The position numbers and the translations under genes were made by a program. Source: an uncultured Collinsella sp. (lineage in GTDB: Bacteria; Actinomycetota; Coriobacteriia; Coriobacteriales; Coriobacteriaceae). From it: a stretch of 28,231 nucleotides of DNA. Within the stretch, counting starts at the first letter, position 1. Each line of letters opens with the position of its first letter. Below, piece by piece: positions 1 to 7,531 of this stretch. The notes below the pieces were generated by a model. It saw only the letters and a program-made list of their open reading frames with translations. It was not told the DNA's origin and did no database searches. The stretch spans positions 1 to 28,231 of the forward strand of contig URBP01000017.1 of the NCBI GenBank assembly GCA_900546105.1, given 5' to 3'.

Positions 1-108
1 AGCGCTTGCTTTGGGGTGGATCTTTCTGGGCGGTTGCCAGGGAAGATTCATCCCATTTTTGTGCATCGAAACGGGTCAAACTTTCCGCTGCGGATCTTCG
101 CGCAAGGG
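1..108. other. Left-edge stretch, no supported gene
   Basis: No start codon with a ribosome site and no recognisable protein was found. All three plus frames are open across this stretch (the first stops near 132, the third near 172 and the second near 190), so the tail of an upstream plus-strand gene cannot be excluded. None of the three translations resembles a family I know. Confidence 0.3.
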
Positions 109-344
109 GCAGTGGACAAAAAATGCCAAATATGAGTACTGTTGCCGCGTTGGTCACATATGTTTGCACATAATAATGGGCTCCTAATGAGAGTACTTCT
201 CGTTAGGAGCCCATTTTATTGAACATTTGGGGAGCTACGTTAGCTCGTGCAGCTGGTCGTCATGCCTACAAGCATCAAAAATGCCCCAAGTTGCTGCTAC
301 TAAAAAGGTAGCAGTACTCATATTTGATGTTTTTTGACCACGGC
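109..344. mobile_element. MITE-like palindromic element with imperfect terminal inverted repeats
   Basis: The ends at 109-146 and 307-344 are inverted copies of one another. Over the central 34 positions (113-146 against 307-340) 28 match, including an unbroken block caaatatgagtactg, and the match weakens outside. The interior holds two further hairpins: a long one at 178-212 followed by attttatt, and ctgctac/gtagcag at 294-314. There is no open reading frame long enough for a transposase and no clear target-site duplication. The form fits a non-autonomous miniature inverted-repeat element or a structured RNA. This rests on sequence symmetry alone; copy number in the genome is not visible here. 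Confidence 0.6.
178..220 (+). terminator. Terminator-like hairpin inside the palindromic element
   Basis: The arms gggctcctaatgaga and its partner ending at 212 pair over about 15 bp around a very short loop, with one G-T type pair. The T-rich tail attttatt follows at 213-220. It could stop transcription on the plus strand, but it belongs to the repeat element rather than to an identifiable gene. Confidence 0.5.
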
Positions 345-409
345 TATCTACAAACCCCCTAGGCCACTCATTGGGGACAGACTTAAATGACTAGGTGTGG
401 CTGCCTGGG

Positions 410-1051
410 CTAGGCTGTTAGGTCGAGTTCGTAGAGGAAGCTTTCGCGCGGCATGTCGTGACGGCGCTCTTCGCGGTTGGCGCGGTGCGTGGCCGTGCGC
501 TTAAAGCCGTGCAACTCGTAGAACTTCCACGAGCAGTTGGAGTCGGTGTACAGGTGCGCCCTTGTCGCCCCGCGCGAGGACAGGTACGAGACCGCGGCAT
601 CGAGCAACACTGAGCCTACACCCAGGCCATGGACGTCGCGATCCACGGCAAGCAGCGTGACCTCGTTGTCGTGGGGCAACGGGCTGCTTTCGAGCAGGCG
701 GTTGTTGGTTCGGATGGTTGCGCGCACAAACGAGAGATACTCGGCGCAGGCATCGGGCTCCAGCTCGCGCATTTGCGATAGCAGAGCGCGTTCGGTGTCC
801 ATCCAATGTTCCTTGACGGTGGCGCCGGAACTCTGTCCCGCGCGCGCGAGCGCAATGCCACGCGCCTCGCCGTCAATCACCGCAACCTGCGAAAACGTCG
901 ATGACGAAAGGCAATAGGCGAGGTCGCACGCGGCCTCAAGGCGGTTGTACTCATCGTTATCCGAATTGTTATGCCAAAGCTGCTGCAGAATCAGCGCGAT
1001 GGCGTCGAAGTCTTCGGTATCAAACGGTCGGTAGAGAACCCGCGAGACCAT
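410..1051 (-). CDS. GNAT-family N-acetyltransferase
   Basis: A 213-residue protein with the acetyl-CoA-binding signature of the GNAT superfamily near residues 136-153 (VDRDVHGLGVGSVLLDAA, the R/Q-x-x-G-x-G/A loop and following helix). The typical late segment YTDSNCSWKFYELHGFKR lies at 168-185. The N-terminal half is longer than in a minimal GNAT enzyme (about 150 residues). The acceptor substrate is unknown. It is a single gene on minus, divergent from purH, with an AGAGG ribosome site just before the ATG. Assignment to the superfamily is firm; anything more specific would be a guess. Confidence 0.85.
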   Translation of the reverse strand: MVSRVLYRPFDTEDFDAIALILQQLWHNNSDNDEYNRLEAACDLAYCLSSSTFSQVAVIDGEARGIALARAGQSSGATVKEHWMDTERALLSQMRELEPDACAEYLSFVRATIRTNNRLLESSPLPHDNEVTLLAVDRDVHGLGVGSVLLDAAVSYLSSRGATRAHLYTDSNCSWKFYELHGFKRTATHRANREERRHDMPRESFLYELDLTA

Positions 1052-1232
1052 GGTGCCTCTTTCTTTTGCGGATGCATATCGAGCACAGTTCTACCACGCT
1101 ATTGGCATCTAATTATGGTGCCCCTGTGTTCCATGAACTCACCGTGCCCGGTGCCGCGCCCATCCCCTCTGCTCGCAAACTTTTTCTGCACATGCGCCCG
1201 TTGCGGGGTGCATCGATGCGCTCGATGCGCTA

Positions 1233-1254
1233 CATTGAATCAGTATTTTCAATG
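1233..1254. promoter_or_regulatory. Inverted repeat upstream of purH, candidate operator
   Basis: The arms cattgaa (1233-1239) and ttcaatg (1248-1254) are perfect inverted copies 8 bp apart, in the AT-richest part of the purH upstream region and 75 bp before its start. Directly to the left the nonamer cgatgcgct occurs twice in tandem (1214-1222, 1223-1231). No regulator can be named, and I see no purine riboswitch fold in the 277-bp gap. Confidence 0.3.
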
Positions 1255-1328
1255 CCGCTGCGCGAGCGCTGCAGATCGACGTATCACCGACTCACAGAGC
1301 ACGGCGGCGTACCAGACAGGAGGACTGC

Positions 1329-2936
1329 ATGGGATCTGATGTGAAGATCGCACGCGCGTTGATCTCGGTTACCGATAAAACGGGTGTCGTCGATTTCGCA
1401 CGGACGCTGGTCGATGACTTTGGCGTCGAGATCATCTCTACGGGCGGCACGGCTCGTGCCATCGAGGACGCGGGCGTTCCCGTAACCCCCATCGAGGAGT
1501 TCACGGGCTATCCCGAGATGATGGACGGCCGCGTTAAGACCCTGCACCCCAAGGTTCACGGCGCGCTGCTGGCCCGCCGCGATTCCGAGCAGCACATGCA
1601 GGAGGCCGCTCAGCACGGCATTAAGCTGATCGACTTGGTCGTCGTCAACCTGTACGAGTTCGAGAAGACCGTCGCCAACCCCGAGGTCACCTTTGCGGAC
1701 GCCATCGAGCACATCGACATCGGCGGTCCCTCCATGCTGCGCTCCGCCGCTAAGAACGCTGCGAGCGTTACCGTCATCTCTGACCCGGCTGACTACGACG
1801 CCGTCCTGGCCGAGATGCACGAGACTGGCGGCTGCACCACGCTTGCCACCCGTCGCCGCCTGCAGGTGAAGGTCTACCAGACTACCGCCGCCTACGACAC
1901 GGCTATCTCCCGTTGGCTTGCCGCCCAGGCAAGCGACGTGGCGGACACCTCTGCCAAGCTCGAGATCTCGCTGGAAAAGGTCGACGACCTGCGCTATGGC
2001 GAGAACCCGCAGCAGAAGGCCACGGTCTATCGCTTTGCCGAGGGCTGCGAGAACACCGCGAGCTCTCAGTTCCCGCTCGTGGGCTCCGAGCAGATTCAGG
2101 GCAAGCCACTCAGCTACAACAACTATCTGGATGCCGACGCCGCTTGGAACCTGGTCCGCGAGTTCGACGAGCCGGCCTGCGTGATCCTCAAGCATCAGAA
2201 CCCCTGCGGTTCCGCCGTTGCCGAGGACATCACGGCCGCCTACGACCGCGCTTTCGCTTGCGATCCCAAGAGCGCCTTCGGCGGCATCATCGCCTGCAAC
2301 CGCGAGGTTCCCTTTGAGCTGGTTGAGCACTTCGCCGACCAGAACAAGCAGTTCGTCGAGGTCATCATCGCCCCGAGCTATACCGCCGAGGCGCTCGAGC
2401 GCATGGCCAAGCGCCCCAACCTGCGCGTGCTGGCTACCGGCGGCGTGGACCACGGCGCCCAGGTGGAGCTGCGCTCCATCGACGGCGGCATGCTGGTGCA
2501 GGAGGTCGACCACGTGACCGAGGATCCCGCGACCTTTACGTTCCCCACCGACCGCAAGCCCACCGACGCCGAGATGGCCGAGCTCGAGTTTGCCTGGAAG
2601 GTCTGCAAGGGCGTCAAGTCCAACGCTATTCTGGTCTCCAAGGGCAAGGCCGGCATTGGCATGGGCCCCGGCCAGCCCAACCGCGTGGATTCCGCGCTGC
2701 TTGCCTGTGAGCGCGCCGAGGATTTCTGCGAGCGCGAGGGCGTGGAGAAGGGCGGCTTTGCCTGTGCAAGCGACGCGTTCTTCCCGTTCCGCGACAACGT
2801 CGACGTGCTTGCCGCGCACGGCGTGACCTGCATCATCCAGCCCGGCGGCTCCAAGCGTGACGACGAGAGCATCCAGGCCTGCAACGAGCACAATATTGCT
2901 ATGGTGTTTACCGGCGCTCGCCACTTTAGGCACTAA
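1329..2936 (+). CDS. purH: Bifunctional AICAR formyltransferase / IMP cyclohydrolase
   Basis: This 535-residue cytoplasmic enzyme catalyses the last two steps of de novo purine synthesis, formylating AICAR with 10-formyl-tetrahydrofolate and closing the ring to IMP. The N-terminal IMP cyclohydrolase (MGS-like) domain shows ALISVTDKTGVVDFAR, STGGTA and GYPEMMDGRVKTLHPKVHG. The C-terminal formyltransferase domain shows KHQNPCGSA, FACDPKSAFGGIIACNREV, GMGPGQPNRVDS and FFPFRDNVD. Length fits the family (about 510-535). The ATG has a strong AGGAGG site at 1318-1323, five bases upstream. It stands alone as a transcription unit closed by the hairpin at 2966-3001; no other pur gene is in the window. 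Confidence 0.97.
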   Translation: MGSDVKIARALISVTDKTGVVDFARTLVDDFGVEIISTGGTARAIEDAGVPVTPIEEFTGYPEMMDGRVKTLHPKVHGALLARRDSEQHMQEAAQHGIKLIDLVVVNLYEFEKTVANPEVTFADAIEHIDIGGPSMLRSAAKNAASVTVISDPADYDAVLAEMHETGGCTTLATRRRLQVKVYQTTAAYDTAISRWLAAQASDVADTSAKLEISLEKVDDLRYGENPQQKATVYRFAEGCENTASSQFPLVGSEQIQGKPLSYNNYLDADAAWNLVREFDEPACVILKHQNPCGSAVAEDITAAYDRAFACDPKSAFGGIIACNREVPFELVEHFADQNKQFVEVIIAPSYTAEALERMAKRPNLRVLATGGVDHGAQVELRSIDGGMLVQEVDHVTEDPATFTFPTDRKPTDAEMAELEFAWKVCKGVKSNAILVSKGKAGIGMGPGQPNRVDSALLACERAEDFCEREGVEKGGFACASDAFFPFRDNVDVLAAHGVTCIIQPGGSKRDDESIQACNEHNIAMVFTGARHFRH

Positions 2937-2965
2937 GTTTCGCCCTGGGACAAAATAATCTCTGC

Positions 2966-3001
2966 AAAAGACGGCTGCTCCGTTTGGAGGGCCGTCTTTT
3001 T
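2966..3001 (+). terminator. Rho-independent terminator of purH
   Basis: A perfect 10-bp inverted repeat, aaaagacggc (2966-2975) and gccgtctttt (2991-3000), with an inner ctcc/ggag pair and a run of T. It is A-rich on the left arm, so it may also act on the other strand. Confidence 0.9.
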
Positions 3002-3017
3002 GGTATAAGAGGACGGA

Positions 3018-3749
3018 ATGACTAACACGAAAGGTATGACCATGCCCCAGATTGATGATGCCGAGCTGTTTGGCAATGCCGAGGATCAGCGTGCGTACGA
3101 GGACTTTTGCGCCAATCAGGAGGCGGTCGAGAAGTTTACGCTCGACAAGCCCGCGCTTGTCTGCCGTTGGCGCATGTCCAACAAAAAGGTGCCCATGCTC
3201 AACCGCCACATTCGCACACTGTCCGAGCGCTTGGTGCAGGGCGAGCCGCTTACCCATAACATGCTCAGCTGGGCCAAACAGCACGTTGAGTGGTCGCTTG
3301 CCGAGGGCGATTACACCGCACATGACGGTGTGCTCATGCTGGTGATCGATATCAACGGCAATGCCGCCATGACAGTGGGGGAGTACGAGCCGCTAGCCGA
3401 TACGTCGGCCAAGGCACTGCGTGCCCGCTCCGCCGAGGCCCGCTCCGAGGCCGACGAGACCGGCGTGGCGCCCGAGCTGCTCGCTGCCGTCAACAACGGT
3501 GAGCTGGCCTTTGTGGCGCCGGCGGACGAGTGCCTGTGCGGCACGGCGACGCTCATCGAGCAGCTGGCCCAGACCAAGGGCATCCCGGTCACGCGCGTAG
3601 ATATTCCCGCGCAGCTTAAGGGCGCGCTGTTCCTGGTGAGCGACGAGCACGGCGTGGTCCCCGCTGACGATACCGATGCCGCCGAGGCGGACGCTGCTAT
3701 GGTCACCTTCTTCGCTGACGGCTACGAAAAGCTTCGCGCCCGTCGCTAA
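3018..3749 (+). CDS. Conserved-looking protein of unknown function
   Basis: This 243-residue protein has no signal peptide, membrane helix or metal motif that I can see. The ATG at 3018 follows AGAGGA at proper spacing; a second in-frame ATG at 3036 follows AAAGG and is possible. The N-terminal half carries CRWRMSNKKVPMLNRHIRTL and an acidic region. The segment around residues 170-215 (LIEQLAQTKGIPVTRVDIP then FLVSDEHGVVP) faintly resembles the C-terminal region of fold-type IV PLP enzymes such as aminodeoxychorismate lyase, but the rest of that family's pattern, including a clear catalytic lysine context, is not evident. It lies between the purH terminator and a G/C-rich inverted repeat, so it is probably monocistronic. 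Confidence 0.7.
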   Translation: MTNTKGMTMPQIDDAELFGNAEDQRAYEDFCANQEAVEKFTLDKPALVCRWRMSNKKVPMLNRHIRTLSERLVQGEPLTHNMLSWAKQHVEWSLAEGDYTAHDGVLMLVIDINGNAAMTVGEYEPLADTSAKALRARSAEARSEADETGVAPELLAAVNNGELAFVAPADECLCGTATLIEQLAQTKGIPVTRVDIPAQLKGALFLVSDEHGVVPADDTDAAEADAAMVTFFADGYEKLRARR

Positions 3750-3760
3750 ATGATTATTCT

Positions 3761-3798
3761 GGGACGGGGATAAAAAAATCATTTTGGTCCCCGTTCCC
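3761..3798. repeat. GGGACGGGGA inverted repeat, terminator-like
   Basis: gggacgggga (3761-3770) faces tccccgttccc (3788-3798), complementary apart from one bulged base. The loop holds a run of seven A and a short aatcatt that pairs with aatgatt at 3749-3755. It directly follows the stop codon of the unknown gene, so it may end that transcript, but its form also resembles a small dispersed palindrome. Confidence 0.5.
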
Positions 3799-3928
3799 GT
3801 CGCGAGCGTAAGGCGGACAAAACGCCCCCGCTCGCGAACAGTTCTGTCACCTTGTTGCCGCGCGAGGCGCGTACTTGCGGCTCCGCAGCCATAATGGTGG
3901 CAAGACAACCAAGAAGGGAGCGGAATCC

Positions 3929-4600
3929 ATGGCGCTGATTTATGTCGTTGAGGACGACGAGCCCATTCGTCGTGAGCTTGTCGACATCCTTGCCCGCGCC
4001 GGGTTTGAAATCGAGGCCTGCGAATCGTTCGAGCATGTCTCGCGCGATATTCTCGCCGCCGCGCCCGACCTGGTGCTGCTCGACCTCACGCTTCCCGTCA
4101 AGGACGGCCAGCATATCTGCCACGAGGTTCGCCGCGAATCCGAGGTCCCCATCATCGTCCTCACCTCGCGCACGACCGAGATCGACGAGGTCATGGCCAT
4201 GACGCTCGGCGCGGACGACTTTGTTCCCAAGCCCTATAGCGCGCGCGTGCTCGTGGCGCGCATCAATGCCTTGCTACGTCGCACCGCGGCGGCGGGCGAG
4301 CGCAGCACACTTGTCCACAAGGGACTGGAGCTCGATCTCGCTCGCTCCATGGTCATCAACATGCAAACCGGCACCAGTACCGAGCTCACCAAAAACGAGC
4401 TGCGTATCCTCTCGCTGCTCTTGGGTCGCGCGGGCAAGATTGTCTCGCGCTCGGCCATCATGCAGGACCTGTGGGACTCCGACGCCTTCGTGGACGACAA
4501 CACGCTTACCGTCAACATCAACCGCCTGCGCACCACGCTCGAAAAAATCGGTATCAAGGGGTATTTGACGACGCACCGCGGCCAGGGCTATTCGGTCTAG
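3929..4600 (+). CDS. OmpR/PhoB-family response regulator
   Basis: A 223-residue DNA-binding response regulator. The receiver domain has the acidic pair VEDDE (residues 7-11), phosphoacceptor D52 in LVLLDLTLP, T79 in IIVLTS and K101 in PKPY. The winged-helix domain covers about 125-223 and ends in the usual TTHRGQGYSV. The frame is open upstream to a TTG at 3875, but the ATG at 3929 has GGGAG at 3916-3920 and gives the canonical N-terminus MALIYVVEDD. The kinase gene begins 9 bases after its stop, so the two are co-transcribed. Overall likeness is to the BceR/VirR branch, usually linked to cell-envelope antibiotics; that link is inference. Confidence 0.93.
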   Translation: MALIYVVEDDEPIRRELVDILARAGFEIEACESFEHVSRDILAAAPDLVLLDLTLPVKDGQHICHEVRRESEVPIIVLTSRTTEIDEVMAMTLGADDFVPKPYSARVLVARINALLRRTAAAGERSTLVHKGLELDLARSMVINMQTGTSTELTKNELRILSLLLGRAGKIVSRSAIMQDLWDSDAFVDDNTLTVNINRLRTTLEKIGIKGYLTTHRGQGYSV

Positions 4601-4609
4601 GGGCCGGCT

Positions 4610-5653
4610 ATGTCGTTTGCCAAATTCTTCAAAGATGCGCTGCTTCCCGTCGCCGTGTGGACGTGCGGCGTGCTGCTGAGCTGCTTTGTACTGACGGTCG
4701 CCGGCGCACCCGTTTCTATCGTGGTCGTGGCGGTCGGCGTGTCCTTTATCTTTGGTATGCTCGGCATCGTGATCGAGTACGCGCGCCGTCGTCGTTTTCT
4801 GCGCCAGCTGGAGCGTGCGGTAGGGGAGCTCGAGAGTCCCGCATGGGTGCAGGAGATGGTGCAATGTCCGACCTATGCCGAGGGCGAGCTCGAGTACGAG
4901 GTCTTGCGCCGGGTGGGCAAAGCCGCTTGCGACGAGGTTGCCGAAGGCAGGCGCCAGACCGATGACTATCGCGACTATATCGAGAGCTGGGTCCACGAGG
5001 CCAAGCTGCCTCTGGCGGCAGCCCATCTGATTTTGGAAAACCTGGACGGCAGCGAAGACGACCTGTCGCGTGTGGATGACCTGGGTCGCGAGCTGGCTCG
5101 CGTTGAGCGCTATATCGACCAGGCACTGTACTACGCGCGCTCGGAAGTCGTGGAGCGCGATTACCTGATTCGCCGTTGGGATCTTAAGACCCTGGTGACG
5201 GGTGCGATTAAGGCCAACGCGCGCGAGCTCATTGCGGCGCACGTGGCTCCGGTGTGCGAGAACCTTGACTTCGAGGTCTTTACCGACGAAAAATGGCTCG
5301 AATTTATCCTGGGCCAGCTCATTCAGAACAGCATTAAATATGCGCGCGAGGACGGCGCGAAGATTGTGTTTTCGGGCGCGTTGCTGGACGAGGGCCTGGC
5401 GAGCGAGCGCATCGAGCTCACCGTTGCCGATAACGGCTGCGGCGTGTGTGCGGCTGACCTGCCACGCGTGTTCGAGAAGGGCTTTACCGGCGACAACGGT
5501 CGCACCACCAAGCGCGCAACGGGCATCGGCCTCTACCTGGTGGCGCGCCTGTGCTCCAAGATGGGCATCGACGTCACTGCAGCATCGGAGCCCGGCGAAG
5601 GCTTCGTCGTAACATTCGCTTTTTCAACGAACAAGTTTCAATACTTTGAGTAA
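4610..5653 (+). CDS. Sensor histidine kinase, BceS-like (intramembrane-sensing type)
   Basis: A 347-residue kinase. Two hydrophobic segments at about 10-31 and 34-56 are separated by only a few residues, so there is almost no extracellular sensor domain. The H-box is IESWVHEAKLPL with H129, the N-box QLIQNSIKYA with N240, then DNGCG (274-278), an F-box FEKGFTG, and TGIGLYL (304-310). All catalytic motifs are intact. Short two-helix kinases with HExKxP are typical of the BceS group, which usually senses antimicrobial peptides through a partner BceAB ABC transporter. No such transporter lies next to it in this window. It partners the response regulator just upstream. Confidence 0.92.
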   Translation: MSFAKFFKDALLPVAVWTCGVLLSCFVLTVAGAPVSIVVVAVGVSFIFGMLGIVIEYARRRRFLRQLERAVGELESPAWVQEMVQCPTYAEGELEYEVLRRVGKAACDEVAEGRRQTDDYRDYIESWVHEAKLPLAAAHLILENLDGSEDDLSRVDDLGRELARVERYIDQALYYARSEVVERDYLIRRWDLKTLVTGAIKANARELIAAHVAPVCENLDFEVFTDEKWLEFILGQLIQNSIKYAREDGAKIVFSGALLDEGLASERIELTVADNGCGVCAADLPRVFEKGFTGDNGRTTKRATGIGLYLVARLCSKMGIDVTAASEPGEGFVVTFAFSTNKFQYFE

Positions 5654-5683
5654 CGCACACGGCAAACGCCCGTCCAAACAAAA

Positions 5684-5715
5684 CGTGCCCCAAACGGGGC
5701 GGCACGCCATCTTTT
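5684..5715 (+). terminator. Terminator after the two-component system
   Basis: cgtgcc (5684-5689) pairs with ggcacg (5701-5706) with an inner cc/gg extension, followed by catcttttat. It lies 30 bases after the kinase stop codon. The T tract is modest. Confidence 0.6.
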
Positions 5716-5746
5716 ATCAGCCAACTCGCTGAAGTACGGTGACGAA

Positions 5747-5837
5747 GGCACAAGGCCGGGAGGGGTTATCAAAGCCGACATCCCGCAGCCGCGAAGCGGC
5801 GAGGACGTCGGCGTGATAACCCCGCAGGCCTTGCGCC
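5747..5837. repeat. 91-nt long imperfect palindrome between histidine kinase and usp
   Basis: The arms pair in blocks from the outside in: ggcacaaggcc (5747-5757) with ggccttgcgcc (5827-5837), ggggttatca (5762-5771) with tgataacccc (5814-5823), gccgac (5774-5779) with gtcggc (5807-5812), and gccgc/gcggc around a gaa loop (5788-5800). It lies 13 bp beyond the usp stop codon in a convergent gap. It could be a bidirectional terminator, but it is much longer than needed and lacks a T tract. Confidence 0.65.
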
Positions 5838-5850
5838 GGCGGGAAGGAAC

Positions 5851-6288
5851 CTACTTCACGACCAAGATGTCGCAGTCGGTGTTGCGCAGCAGGAACGTCG
5901 AAATCGAACCCAGGAGCGCATACTTGATCGAGGACAGGCCGCGGGCGCCGCAGAGTACCAGGTCGGGCTTGACCACGTCGAGCATCTCGTCCTTGAGCGT
6001 CTCGCGAATGCGGCCGGCGCGAATCATGACCTCGACCTCGGGAATGTCGGGATTGGCCTTGGCCTCTTCGAGCTGCTTGGCGATGGAGTTCTTAAATGCC
6101 TCCTCTAAGCCGTTGACCAGATCGACCGGATAGGAACCGGCGCTCTCGAGTGCCGTGGAATCGATGACGTGGCCGATGATCAGCTTAGCGCCGTTGTTCG
6201 CGGCGACTTTGATGGCGCGTGCGAGCACAAAATCCTGCTGCTCAGTACCGTCGAGTGAAACAAATACCTTGGTGTAGCCCTCGTTCAT
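5851..6288 (-). CDS. Universal stress protein, UspA family
   Basis: A 145-residue single-domain cytoplasmic protein of the usual length. It begins with the beta strand YTKVFVSLDGTE and ends with the nucleotide-binding signature GARGLSSIKYALLGSIS, which matches G-x2-G-x9-G-S/T, followed by the final strand DCDILVVK. It therefore probably binds ATP. The ATG has an excellent AAGGAGG site. It is monocistronic and divergent from uppP across a 249-bp gap in which I found no convincing promoter on either strand. The stress that induces it cannot be told from the sequence. Confidence 0.92.
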   Translation of the reverse strand: MNEGYTKVFVSLDGTEQQDFVLARAIKVAANNGAKLIIGHVIDSTALESAGSYPVDLVNGLEEAFKNSIAKQLEEAKANPDIPEVEVMIRAGRIRETLKDEMLDVVKPDLVLCGARGLSSIKYALLGSISTFLLRNTDCDILVVK

Positions 6289-6537
6289 GGTTTCCTCCTT
6301 GGTCTATCGCACGGGCGCGGGGCTCGTGCGTCGGGCGGGCGCGGGCGCGTTGGCCGCCGGACACTTTATCTTGTTGCAGTTATACCCAAGGATTTCGGTT
6401 TGACCGCTCGCAATTCTGTGAACGGGCGAGTTTTTTGGTAAGGGTAGGCGCGGTCGCACCGCCAACGGTTGATAATGGGACATCGCCCGCATCGTCCGCA
6501 GAACATCTACCGGCGGGTGTCTAACGAGGGGGTCCCT

Positions 6538-7518
6538 TTGGATATTATCGAGCTTCTAAAATCTGCCTTCATGGGCCTGGTCGAGGGCATCACCGAATGG
6601 CTGCCCGTTTCGTCGACGGGTCACATGATCTTGGTGGACGAGTTCGTCAAGATGAACGTGAGCGAGACGTTCTGGAATATGTTCCTGGTCGTGATTCAGC
6701 TCGGCGCCATTCTGGCCGTCTGCGTGCTGTTTTTCCACGAGCTCAACCCGTTCTCGCCCAGCAAGGGCAAGGAGGGCCGTCGCGACACCTGGGTGCTGTG
6801 GGGCAAGATTGTGCTCGGTTGCATTCCTGCGGCGGCGATCGGCCTGCCGCTCAACGACTGGATGGAGGAGCATTTCTACAATGCTCCCGTCGTGGCGCTG
6901 GCGCTCATTGTGTACGGCGTGCTGTTTATCGTGATCGAGAACTGGCGCGCAAACAAGCGCGAGGAAATGACCGTTGCCGGTTCGTTTGGTTCGCGTGCTG
7001 TGGTGTCGGGTGGACGTCCCGCCGGTGCGCACTTTGCGGCGCCCGCCGCGGCTACCGCTGAGGATGAGGGCGATGACGAGAATCTGGACTTTGGTTCCAT
7101 CGCCACGCTCGAGGACCTGAGCTGGAAGACTGCGCTGGGTATCGGCTGCTTCCAGGTGCTTTCGCTGGTGCCCGGTACGTCTCGCTCCGGTTCTACCATC
7201 ATCGGTGGCCTGCTTTTGGGCTGCACGCGTTCGGTGGCGTCCAAGTTCACGTTCTTCCTGGCCATCCCTGTCATGTTTGGCGCGAGTGCGCTCAAGTTGG
7301 TCAAGTACTTCATCAAGGGCGGCACGTTCGGCACCAACGAGGTCGCTATCTTGGGCGTGGGCTGCGTTGTGGCCTTTGTGGTTTCGCTCATCGCCATCAA
7401 GTGGCTCATGGGCTTCGTCCGCCGTCACGACTTTAAGTGCTTCGGTGTTTACCGCATCATCCTGGGTATCGTGGTGCTTGCGTACTTCTTTGTCCTGGAG
7501 CCCATGCTCGGCCTCTAA
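6538..7518 (+). CDS. uppP: Undecaprenyl-diphosphatase (bacitracin resistance protein)
   Basis: An integral membrane enzyme that dephosphorylates undecaprenyl pyrophosphate to recycle the lipid carrier of cell-wall synthesis. The signature EGITEWLPVSSTGH spans residues 16-29, and the second motif VPGTSRSGST spans 211-220 with R216. The preferred start is the TTG at 6538 after GAGGGGG (6526-6532), because it yields the canonical N-terminus MDIIELLKSAFMG; an in-frame upstream start at 6469 has no comparable support. The product is 326 residues, longer than the usual 265-280. The excess is a charged, Ala-rich segment at about 138-192 between membrane helices. Upstream on the same strand, beyond usp, lies a BceRS-like system, which may be functionally related. 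Confidence 0.95.
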   Translation: MDIIELLKSAFMGLVEGITEWLPVSSTGHMILVDEFVKMNVSETFWNMFLVVIQLGAILAVCVLFFHELNPFSPSKGKEGRRDTWVLWGKIVLGCIPAAAIGLPLNDWMEEHFYNAPVVALALIVYGVLFIVIENWRANKREEMTVAGSFGSRAVVSGGRPAGAHFAAPAAATAEDEGDDENLDFGSIATLEDLSWKTALGIGCFQVLSLVPGTSRSGSTIIGGLLLGCTRSVASKFTFFLAIPVMFGASALKLVKYFIKGGTFGTNEVAILGVGCVVAFVVSLIAIKWLMGFVRRHDFKCFGVYRIILGIVVLAYFFVLEPMLGL

Positions 7519-7531
7519 CTCAGCTGTCGCT

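Noticed and set aside
1052..1328. Possible purine or PRPP riboswitch before purH.
   Set aside because: No conserved three-way junction elements are visible; only the short inverted repeat was kept.
1284..3323. A 679-codon open frame on minus, antisense to purH.
   Set aside because: It crosses the purH terminator and part of the next gene, and its composition is typical of an antisense shadow.
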